A stretch of DNA of 64,000 bases. It comes from Neoechinorhynchus agilis (taxonomy: Eukaryota > Acanthocephala). The notes beneath the pieces were generated by a model, which was given only the letters and a program-made list of their open reading frames with translations, ran no database searches and was not told the origin of the DNA. Position numbers and translations under genes: made by a program. Every line of letters starts with the position of its first letter. Within the stretch, counting starts at the first letter, position 1. Location of the stretch: contig CM121342.1 in assembly GCA_051530055.1 (NCBI GenBank), forward strand, positions 11,160,001 to 11,224,000, written 5' to 3'. Shown here piece after piece: positions 1 through 10,500 of this stretch.

Positions 1-1150
1 GCAAAGGATTGTCTTAACACAAATGATACTCGATACGTGAATGCCGGTTCACTAAGGTCGCAATGGTTCGCCGAATACGTTCGTACTTCTGTCGATACAA
101 GCAGTGATTCGAATGGGGCAAAAGCGTTAGTTTCGGATAACCTCCAGGACCGCATACGAACGAGTTTGAGAAAACGTGAAGAACAAGTGCGGATGGAGAT
201 GAATCTTAGTTTAAGAGAAAGAGAAGAAGAACGATCACACCATATGAAGATTGAAGCTATAGCGGACGTTAAAGCCCTCTTGAATGATACGGTATAGATC
301 TTCTGTTTTTAAAAGTGCTATTTACATGAGTTTGTAGGTGAAAGATGATCACGCCAAATGGCGAAAAATGAAGGAAGCACTTAAGAAAGATGGTCGATAC
401 AATCAACAGATTTTACCAAAAAAATACTTAAAATCCCTATTTAAGGAGCATATTTCTGAGATTAAACAAAGGAAGAAGATGACCTTTCGACGTTTTCTCG
501 ATGAGTTGCAGGTGACTGAGAAATTGTGGCTTTTGTGTTTGCTTTTGACTGATCAGCAACTGAATTCGATTATTTGTATTCAGTTGTCTTAGCTTCAAAG
601 ACCTTTTTCTCTGACCATTGGATCACCGAATTTATATCATTGACCACAAATTCGAATTTAGGTAACGCTTACATCTGAATGGGACGAAGTGTATACTGAA
701 CTGAGAGACGATTCGAGGTATACAAAATTGGGTTTAAGTTCATCGAAATGCGAAGAGGAATTTAATATTTATAAAAAGGACCTACGTACCCGGTCGATCA
801 AAGATTTTAATGAGCTCTTGCTGGAAACTAAATTGATCGATCACACGTAACCGTCAATTTTGTGTATGTTTATATTAACACTAATGTTATACTAGGACAC
901 TCTCATGTGTAAAAAGGGATGAACGATACCTAAAAGGTGTAGAATCTTGCTTATTGGTACGTTTTTGACTTCACTGATTCCGTTGGATAGCATACGATCG
1001 ATATTGTAGAAAGATAAACGGTACTTGATGTTTGATCATGTGCCGGTGGAAAGGAAAAGAATGTTGTTTGAGTTTATGCACCAGTTAGAAGAACGCGGTC
1101 CGCCTCCACCACCAACAGCTACTGATCCAAACAAGTGGAAGAAACAATGA
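1..1150 (+). CDS. TCERG1: TCERG1 (transcription elongation regulator 1), 3' part with FF domains
   Basis: The window opens inside this gene. Exons at 1-291, 338-511, 662-846, 896-956 and 1010-1150 join through four GT-AG introns into 284 codons with a TGA stop at 1148-1150. The product is a run of FF domains (WKKM/FKEHI, SEWDEV/EEEFN, KDKRYL) with a charged R/E helix between the first two, ending in a proline run (RGPPPPPTATDP) typical of the TCERG1 C-terminus. In the family, WW and FF domains couple RNA polymerase II C-terminal-domain phosphorylation to splicing and elongation. The N-terminal WW domains would lie upstream of the window. Sequence is well diverged from vertebrates but collinear to the last residue. 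Intron 2 (512-661) has complementary ends. PRPF40 is less likely because of the terminal proline motif. Confidence 0.9.
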
Positions 1151-1595
1151 ATTATCTTTAAATAAGAACGTGGACATTGAATGATTGATCTTTATGGAAG
1201 GTCTCTAACTGTTTTGTAATATTATTACCATGTAGTGTTTAAGATACATGCAAATAAGTCTACTTTAGGTGTTCTGACTTTTTTTAGATGTTAGTTGAGA
1301 AAACCAAACAGTTGCGTAAATTTTGGACCACTGCCGTCCATCATACTTAAACTCTTCACTAGCTCATGTTTACTGTTTGATACTGAATTCGTACGGAAGA
1401 GCCTCCCTCGTTTCAAAAAATAATCACATTTGACTTTAAACTAAAAAGGAACCAAGCCGTGATCTCCATTGACTATGTCTTGCTGGCACAGTGATACTTC
1501 TCGAGCCTCTTCATGATTGAAACTGTACTCCCCATACTCTTGTAAAGTGAGTAATATTTGCCTTCGTCGAAAACGACACAGTTTTAGAGTAGAAA
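1151..1595. other. Intergenic spacer, no gene seen
   Basis: This AT-rich 445-bp stretch separates TCERG1 from the TCAF-like gene in the same orientation. I see no ORF with homology and no repeat. It must hold the TCERG1 3' end and the promoter of the next gene, but no element can be named. Confidence 0.6.
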
Positions 1596-4290
1596 ATGTC
1601 ACTAACTGATCTTTACTTGGCTCACATTGCCGAGGATTTAAGCCCTAAAGATCTTAATTCTGACTTGGATTCATTTTTGGGCACCATCGGTTCAACCATC
1701 TCAGCCAAATGCAAATCGTTTAGTTCTTGCGTACCTCTCGGACCGAACACTCGTGCATTAATGGCTCTAAGTGACCCAAAGAGGACTATTATGGCATTTG
1801 GAACTTATGGACTGGGAAAATGGGTTTTTCTAGGTCATCCGGATTACTTGACGTGTCTAAACGATCAAGATAATGCTTACCAACTTCGTGAAGGCGTTAC
1901 ATCTCTTCTTGGTATCCAAAATGAGATTAAAAGTATTGACCACGTTAAAAAGCTGGATACACAAAAGCTGCCCAAAATAGTTAGCTGGAATGGAAACATT
2001 GAGAAGCGAAGTCCTAGCTTTGTTGATGATATGTTGGGATACGTGGAAAGTGGCGGTAAACTTGTCTGTGGCTTCTGCTCACGTGATTGGAAGAAGTCTT
2101 TAATGGAGAGTTCATGTGTGCAATTGTTCGCTCAATTTGGATTGCTGCTAAACGATTTTGTATTTAGTCCAGATCGAAATCTAAAATTGATCGAAGTCGA
2201 TAGAGAGCTGCTGCGGTAAAGAAACGATCGTGATAGGTGTGTTGCTAATTCGATCGTTTCTAAACAGAAATATACACTTTGTACTAAATGCAATTAAAGT
2301 ACAAAATGATTTGCTACCAGATTCATTTTATGGCCTCGTCGACGCTGTTTTAGTGAAACTTTCTCCAAGTCCAAAACTTATCGAAGTATTTAAACCAGTT
2401 GCTATGAGATTAAGCGAAATGTGTAGTAAAATGGCTCCACCGACGGATAAATATCATGACTTTTATATGCTTTTGAATCGTCTCCTTTTCTTAGTTGAAA
2501 AATGTCCAGTTCCAGTAAAGCAAGGACCTCCGCTAGTCTGTTATATGCTATTTTCAATTGGATTGGGATTTTGCAAATTTAAATATACTATCAAGCATAT
2601 GTTGCTATTTTCAAACATGGTTGGTACATTTTGTTTAGTGGCACAAGAAAATGTCATTCAACCTGAATCGACATTCTTAGTTACAACAGAATGACATTTG
2701 ATTTTGCATTTTAGCATCTATTGGCTAGATGTGCACATGAAAACATTAGTGGAAATCTGTTATGTATATTTTCGCTTTCCTTTACCCCACTAAATAATCC
2801 TGGCAAATATATACACTTGACCAAAAATGCAAAACTCATTTTCCTTTTGCTTTGGAAACATGATTGTTCTGCTCTCCCTGGAACGCCAGAAATTATCGTT
2901 ATCCGTACTCATGGCAGAGGTTAATGCTGTCAGACCAATTTCGCTTGATTGGTATTTATCAAATAGTGGAGAAACACTATTTGAAGTTACAAAGACATTT
3001 GATATGCTTAAATCTCGCTACTCTGATGAATGGATATCGACCGGTCTCTGGGCGCTCAATGGCGTTGAAGTGCGCATTTCGCTCGAAACTATATCATCCG
3101 ATGATTGGCGAATCCAAATCGGGTGCCATACCGATGATCTTCACCAGAAAACTCCCTTTAAACGTTGGCCTGTGATGACAAAAAGATGGTCTTTGGAACA
3201 AGGTGACTACAGCATATACTCACCCTTTGGTGGACTTTTATATATTATAGCGGGTAAACCTGGTAGTTATCTGGAGAATATTTCAGTAAGTGGTGCCTGT
3301 CGTGCACCTTTTTACAATAATATGTCCATTCATAAAAATGTGACGGAAAACAACAACAATGCTCCATGGGCGGAATTTGCTGGTAGAAACATCATATTTA
3401 CACTTCCTTCGAGTATGAGAGAAGTGTGCTATTTATTTGGCCAGGTATTTCGGTAAGGATTCTCTTCTGAACTGAGTAAGGTCCTATTTGACCACTCTTC
3501 GATGAATTAGTCTTTTTTCCGCCCTTATATCAAAATAGTCTTTTTAAATATGCGCACTTCGAATACTTTCCAGAATTTAAAGGCTGTTCAAGAATCTGTA
3601 AATCAATGGGACAGTATAATTGATTTACATCACAAATTGAGAGGATCGGTGCCACAAATCCCAGAACGAGTCATAGCAGACATTCAACATAGAGGTGGTC
3701 ATTTGCACAACGGTTACCCGATCATGGGACTGTTAGACCTAGCTAATCCTGAGTCCGACATATTTCCCTTTACTCCTAACAAAATGCTCACTCATCATCG
3801 TCTCATTCATGAACTCGGTCATAATATGCAGAGACAGTGCTGGACTTTTAATGGGTGCCATGATGTATCGGTCAACTGGTTTGTAATGCATGCCTTGTAT
3901 CATTTGAGGTCTGAGGAAACAAAGCAACATTTATGGAATGAGTTTGTTGATGAGCATATGAAACAAGTACACACCATCTTAAAATCTACGACGACATCAT
4001 TCGATTGGTCACCGCCTAATATTGGTCTTGTTTTCTTTGCTCTACTTTTTAAAGAATTCGGGTTCACTGGTCTTCAAGCGGTTCTTTCCAGCTACGAAAA
4101 CGAACCGAGATCATCGTGGCCAAAGAATGACGAACAGAGGATCTATACATTTCTCGAAAGGTACGGAAACTCCATTCAAAGGAATATAGTTCCTTATTGT
4201 CGATCATGGAAGGTGAAAACAGATCTAAACAAACTAGAAGAAGTCATGGGACAGTATCCTTCATTCAATTCATTTAAACACATAGATTAG
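1596..4290 (+). CDS. TCAF-like protein with M60 (gluzincin) metallopeptidase domain
   Basis: The first exon (1596-2215, ATG at 1596) encodes the N-terminal glutamine-amidotransferase-like fold of TCAF proteins (GTYGLGKWVFLGHPDYL; ESGGKLVCGFCSRDW). Intron 2216-2267 is GT-AG and joins in frame to an exon running to about 2530-2620. A further intron ends before about 2920; this junction is not resolved. The next exon encodes the M60 entry (EWISTGLW, IQIGCHTDDL, GGLLYIIAGKPGS) up to 3444, and intron 3445-3573 leads to the last exon (3574-4290). That exon has the peptidase motif HELGH at 3808-3822. Vertebrate TCAF1/2 regulate TRPM8 and have lost the second His; here it is present, but the usual downstream Glu ligand appears as Asp (codon 3862-3864). 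The enzyme may be active, or be a divergent binding protein. Start and ends are firm; the middle is not. Confidence 0.82.
2648..2699. repeat. Inverted repeat inside the TCAF-like gene, likely in its second intron
   Basis: AAATGTCATTC near 2649-2659 and GAATGACATTT at 2689-2699 are perfect 11-bp complements around a 29-nt loop. A plausible acceptor (CATTTTAG) follows closely. The surrounding reading frame loses homology here, which fits an intron. Confidence 0.7.
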
Positions 4291-4782
4291 AAGGAGAATT
4301 TTTTCGACATAGATTCTTAACGTGCGCATGATTGTGTATCGGATTCCTTGCTTTCTGACGAAAGCTGTTTTAATTTTTATTTTAGTTTTGCTTGTAAGTT
4401 AGTGCAGCGATTCTTTTTTGACAACGGTTCAAATTTTGTCGATTTAAGAAGTGTTTACTCTATACGTTACATTTGTTTTTGTATCTTTGCACAGTTGAAT
4501 GGGCGGATTATTTTTATAATGTCAGCTTAAGAATTAATCTTGTGCACGTGAACTAACGTGTTTTGAGTTGGGCCGCTCTATCATTGTTCATTTAGATAAT
4601 GTAATTTTACTGAGGTTTTAAATATCATTAGAATCAATCATCGGTATTACTTCCGATGATTGATTCATTGGAATGAGGTTGAGTTTAAGGTGCATATCGA
4701 ATTTCGTGCCACGCCTATGCAGTGACTTGAATGTTCTTAAAATTATTTAAATCATTAAACCTCTTTTGCATTTCAGACAACA
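4291..4782. other. Spacer between TCAF-like gene and SERINC, with a perfect hairpin
   Basis: No gene is recognisable in this AT-rich 492 bp. At 4631-4666 there is a perfect 14-bp inverted repeat (GAATCAATCATCGG and its complement) with an 8-nt loop, far longer than expected by chance. It could be a structured 3' end, a protein-binding palindrome or a tiny foldback element; the sequence does not say which. Confidence 0.6.
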
Positions 4783-6206
4783 ATGGGTTCCATTATTGGC
4801 GGCTTTACATCATTTTTGGGTTCATGTCTCGGCACAGCAGCATGTAACGTCGCGTGTTCATGTTGTCGATATTTCTACCAATCTACAAGTACTCGTCTCA
4901 TGTACGTATCTATCCTCCTCATGAGTTCACTCGTTCAATGTATATTTCTTATCCCGCAACTGTCTTCGTATCTAACTCATATACCTCGTCTATGTCCGTT
5001 CGATGAAGGCAATTCGAGTTCTTTTGTCAAATGTCACGAAATCGTCGGCTATCTCGGTGTTTATAAGCTGGTCTTTGCCTATAGCCTCTTCTGTATGCTC
5101 ATGATTATTGTGACCATCGGAGTTAACAAATCCAGTGATTTTCGAGCCAAAATCCACAATGGAATATGGATATTGAAATTGACACTTTACGCTTTGTTTA
5201 TCGTTGGCGCTTTTGCAACTCCTACGAATAAGGCATTTCTAACATGGATGCGAATATTCGGAATGACCGGATCTCTTACATTTGTGCTTGTTCAGCTCGT
5301 ACTGATGGTCGATTTCACTTGTGCCCTCACTGAACTCATGCTTGAGAAAAGAGAACAGGTCGAGGATGAGGGAGGATCTTGTACATGATCGTCTTGGACA
5401 GTTTGTGTCTTCTCTTTGATTGCCCAAAATGATCTATAACATATGGACGTTTGCTCTCCTCATTTCTTCACTCACTGGATTTGGAGGTGCTCTATTTATG
5501 TATGGATATGTTTTGGTGAAGACTCCATGTGCGCTCCATATATTTATTGTATTATTCAATCTTTTGCTCAATATTGCATCAACTATCGCAGCACTTCTGC
5601 CTGTGGTGAGAGAACAACAACCGACATCCGGTCTAATGCAACCGGCAATTGTTTCCCTGTATACGGCATACCTGGTATTCTCAGCGTCCATATGGTCCAA
5701 CCCGGATCCAAAATGTCAACAAGCGGGTATAGATGCCGCTAACCATTCTAAATGGGAAATAGTGCTTCCACTAATAATTTTCTTATTCTCAGTGATGTAT
5801 TCAATTGTATCTTCGACAGGGAAATCTCTTAATGCCGTATTCAGTGGAAATCCTGACGAGAAGACACGATTTACTGATGCGGTTTCAAGTCCAAACGGCG
5901 ATGCGAATGAGGGCGATGACGAAGCTGAGAATGTTCAATACAGTTATTGGTTCTTACAGATAGATATATTCGAGATTTAATGAAGTCTTCGCTCGAATGC
6001 ATCTCTTACATTTCCTCCTAATGACAGGTAGTTTTTTCGTTATGATGACTCTAACCAACTGGCTTGAAGCGAGCTATGATCTAAATCGATTTGAACGCAA
6101 TAAGACATCCATGTGGATCAAAATCGCTTCAGGATGGTCGTGCACTCTCATATACTTATGGATCTGCTTTGCTCCTGTTCTATTCCCTGATAGAGATTTT
6201 AATTAA
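4783..6206 (+). CDS. SERINC: SERINC family membrane protein (serine incorporator)
   Basis: The N-terminus MGSIIGGFTSFLGSCLGTAA is the SERINC hallmark, and the protein follows the family through about ten membrane segments to the conserved end (VMMTLTNW, IKIASGW, FPDRDFN). SERINC proteins are lipid scramblases/transporters linked to serine-derived phospholipids. Exon 1 begins at the ATG at 4783. The last intron, 5943-5985 (43 nt, GT-AG), restores the frame exactly. The first junction is odd: homology resumes at about 5432 (YNIWTFALLISS) in another frame. The only canonical 43-nt intron (5359-5401) would leave an in-frame TGA at 5417-5419, and no AG lies between there and the homology. So there is a non-canonical junction, a sequence error, or a damaged gene. 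Family identity is not in doubt. Confidence 0.88.
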
Positions 6207-7586
6207 ACAATAATCTTAAATTACAAAAGCTAAAATGCGTTGATAATCGTAGAATCTAGGAGCGCAAATATTCATTGTGTTCCCAGTTTTATTTTCAAAT
6301 GGACACATGGATAGGCCATTGTGATTGCAAAGAAAAAGAAAATCTTTATTTCTAAGCTCTCACCGTCTTACGGCTTCCTCGAGAATTGCTTATACGTTTT
6401 CCTTGCATTGCGCAAAACCTTGCGAAACAACCTTGATAAAAGCACAAGATTGTGCCTCCTAAATATCGGAATCAATAACTTCTTTTAATCTTTTGCCATA
6501 AAAACAGATATTATAAGATGCCAGCAATAATTTGCTAGCGATATATTCTGCACATATTAGTTGATTTTATCCTTTTTACAACAAGTATTGCCGTATGTGA
6601 TTTATCAATGTTAAAGTACAATCCTGTACAAATATGAACCGAAATCATTTTTACTGACCTTTAAAACGTCGAAAACTAAGTAGCAATCTCGTTCCTGTCA
6701 TCGCAAATGTTCTTAATTTCATCTCCTCCGAGGGATTTGAAGGGATCATATATAAAAATCAATTCATTTTCGCCTTTTCAAAGTTTGCATTTATCAGCAA
6801 TAATTTGCTAACGATCGATTCCGCGCATAAAAGTTTTTATGACAAGTATTGCCGTAAGTGAGGTGACTATTAACACCGAGCTTTAAACTAGAACGATTCT
6901 GAATTTAAAACTCTGTGGATCAAAAGAAACTAAATCTGCAGAAATTAATGAAAAATGTTTTTGGATGTATTTACTTTTGCACTCTTTATTCTTGAAACAT
7001 TCTTGCTTTTATGAAGATTAAAATCGGCATAATACACTTTAAGGTGATTCTCGACTAGCCCAATTCTTAGATGCGACTCAAATGTTATTATGCAAATCGT
7101 CGTACTTCAAAAGTATATCAACATGATATTTGATTTCGAAACTGTTATCTTAGTCCGATAGCATATCCTTTTATTTTTTCCTTCTGCCGCCGCATTCTGT
7201 AACGACACTTGTAAAATTGCTGGATTATACATTGTTCTCAGCTATTTTTCTGTTCCATCGCGATGGTAGATTTCGCTAAATATAGTGAATCGTTATTACT
7301 GAACATAAAAATGGTTGTGCAAAAAAAGAAATTCTAGTTGCCTTGTGCAAATCGTCAATTTAGCTCTGGTTTAGAAAAAATCATCCATTTTCAATAAGCC
7401 AAATTTCGATTAATCACAATCAAGAATTAGATGCTTCAAAGAGCTCAAATAAGTTTTCAAGAAAACTGTTTTGCTTTCGCTTGTATACAAACAAAGTTAA
7501 CTGTATCGTGAGTATATTATCCAGTGACATGTACTGTTCGTAGACAAGCCTCGTAGCGATCTCAGCTCAAAACTCTATCCAACCCT
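6207..7586. repeat. Spacer with two copies of a ~70-bp dispersed repeat
   Basis: No gene is seen in this 1.4 kb. Segments at about 6522-6597 and 6795-6860 share CAGCAATAATTTGCTA, then ACAAGTATTGCCGTA, in the same order and orientation 270 bp apart. They look like two degraded copies of one short element. The right-hand end must carry the promoter of the ABCC gene. Confidence 0.55.
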
Positions 7587-10500
7587 ATGATCAGTTTCAA
7601 GGTTCAGGATATACCAAATATTGCATCAGAAACCAATCTTCTTTCCAGACTTTATTTTGCGTGTGTTGCTTTTTATTAAGTTTTAACCGAAACATTGCTT
7701 AGGTATATTGCACCAATCTTTTTTCGCATTCATAGACCTCTTCACGAAACGGACATTTTTGGATTACCTAATAAAAAGAGAGTCTCTCAAACTAGCAGTG
7801 AAATTGAAAGGTATTAAAAATTTGCATTTTTCATGCTTAAAGTGTCATCATTAAACAGGAGATGGAAAAATGGACTTACTTTAAAAACGCGAAGTCTGAC
7901 GCGAATATTCATTTGTGTGTTCCTCAAGCAAATCATACTGTCGACAATCCTCGATGTATTGGAGGTCAGTAAGACTAAAGTTGCCTGGAATCCTCTGCGT
8001 TTCGTGATATTTAATGAAATTTAAAACCTAGTACTCATCTTGTGGTGGTTTTGAAGAGTAGCCAACTGACCTTGATCGTAATTACAGTTCAGATTTAATT
8101 TTATACTTTATTGAAACATCAACTTTTTAAAGATATGCAATAAAAACTATTTTAAAAATGTGTTTAATGCTTCTCTCTTTTCGAATAGGCTGCATTTCTT
8201 ATCGCGATGCTTCCTATATTCGGTCGAATCTTGCAATATATAAAAGGAGAAATCACAGACAATCGTGCAGGCGTCTTCTTGGTATCTCACATTTTACTAT
8301 ATCACGCAAGTTCACTTGCGAGTTGTTGGTCGCTGTACGAATCATTTTGCCTGGGATTTCAAGTCAGAGCGGCTTTCAATAGATTCGTCTACGCAAAAGT
8401 GAGAAATTTCGAGGAAAAATTAACAATAATTGTTTATGCTAACACAGTGTCTAAAACTTTCTCTTTATCAATGCGATCGAATCGAATCCGGATATCTAAG
8501 TAGTCTAATCAGTACGGATAGCTACTCATTTGACACGTTTGCGCAATCTGCGATTCGGGCTATTGGAGGCATTTTCAGATTCATTATGGTGTTTGCGTTT
8601 TGCTACTTTTACATCGACATATTCGCTGCAATTTCAATATGCTTATATTTAATTGCATACCCACTTCTACCTGTCTATCTGATTGGCTTTCGACTAATAA
8701 GGTTAGCCAATAGGCGTAATACATTGTATTTTCTATCAGTTGAAGGCAATATATTAACAAGAAAGTTGACATGAGACTTCTCAATCTCTCATTATATTGC
8801 CGGTTCGCTCAAACCTTCAAAATGTGCTGCTTGGATACAGTTATTTATGAAGTTATGTGTCGATTGAATAAGAAGGAAACGTTCTTCTGTGGAATGAAAA
8901 ACCTGGTGGAGGCGAACTCATATATACTGGCACTTTCAGTTAACTCATTTGCCACACTAACATATATTTTTATAAACTTAAAAATTCATGGAAACCTCCC
9001 AAGCGGAGTAAAGGTGTTTCAATTGATGGCAGTATCTCCCATTTTGATTTCAGGCTGCACCTTTTACGTCATTCAATTCTTTACTCGCTTCTCCGAAGTT
9101 AAACTCGCCATTGAGAGATTGCAGGTTCGATTTGTTTCTTCAAAACAAAAAGACATGACGTCTTAATTCAGAAGCTGGCCGAGGACGTTGACCTGAATAG
9201 CAATCATATAATTCGTCAATCGGAAAGCGCTAAGAATGATTCCCACAATGCCATAGAATTATCGTCTTTAAGTTCATCGTGGGACAATCAAGTATGCAGC
9301 CTTGTCTTCTTTGTTCCTTTTAACCTTTAGTTTATTCTATTTAGATTCCTTTCATCAATCTAAGAAATATTTCTTTAATGATTGAAAAGGGAACTTTAAC
9401 TTACATCGTAGGACCATCCAAATCAGGAAAAACGTCATTGCTTTACTCAATACTGAACGAATTGCGAGCTGTAGGCGGTAGTGTAAACATCCAAGGAAGC
9501 GTTTCAATAAGCACTCAAAATCCGTGGTTGTTTCCCGGCACAATTCGACAAAATATTTTATTCACTGCGAGACCGAATGTTGAGCGGTATAAAGCGGTTA
9601 TTTATGCCTGTTGCTTAATTGAGGTTTTTAATTTTTTTACGAACATTATAATTAATTGCTTTCCTGTTCAGGATTTAAATGCTTTACCGGAAAAAGATCT
9701 CACTGTGATCGGTGATGGAGGAAGCGGTTTAAGCGGTGGACAAAAAGCAAGAGTTTCATTGGCCAGAGCGATTTACCAAGATGTTGACGTGTATCTTCTT
9801 GATGATTCTTTGGCTACAGTTGATTATAAAACGAGGAAACATATTCTAAACCAGTGAGTATTTGTTTTTAATAATTTTAAAAAGAGATTTCAATCGAACA
9901 TATTGTAGTTGTATTCGAAAATTTCTAAAAAACAAAACCGTGTTATACTGCGTCTCCAAAGTTATGGATGCCGGTCGTGCCGCAACGGTCGTAACTCTGA
10001 GAGACGTAAGTGAAACTATTATTTTCTATAATGCAGTCAAATCAATATCTTAGGGGTCGATTGAATGTATGAGCGAAAAAGCAGCTTCCAAAGCCGACGA
10101 CGATTCCGATCCACCGCGTACTCAGCAAGATTCTGACTTCGAATTAATCACTCTGGACAAAGTGGCTCGGAGATACTCGATGTGTTCACAGCATGAAGAA
10201 TCCGAAGTAGGTCGATTTACGCTCAAGCCAAGGACGGTGGACGCCGTTGGCTGGATTAAACTTTACTGGAAACTATTTGCACCGAAGAAAATTGCAGCCT
10301 TTATTATCCCTTTAACAATAATTGTTTGGTGGGGATCACATATTTTTTGCATACTGTCGGAATACTGGCTTTCTCGGTGGCTGTCGACTGAAAACGAGAA
10401 TAGCACAAAGCAGTTTAGTGACAACTCGTATGAAGCTTTCTATTTGGGTTCGATGATTTTGAATCGATTAGTTTTTCTTACTAATTTTTATAGGTTACCT

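Noticed and set aside
4348-4530. 60-codon Phe-rich ORF after the TCAF-like gene
   Set aside because: AT-rich spacer composition and no recognisable feature.
9624-9671. In-frame insertion of 16 residues in ABCC NBD1
   Set aside because: It is a 48-nt GT-AG intron without a stop; removing it restores family sequence (CCLIE-DLNALP).
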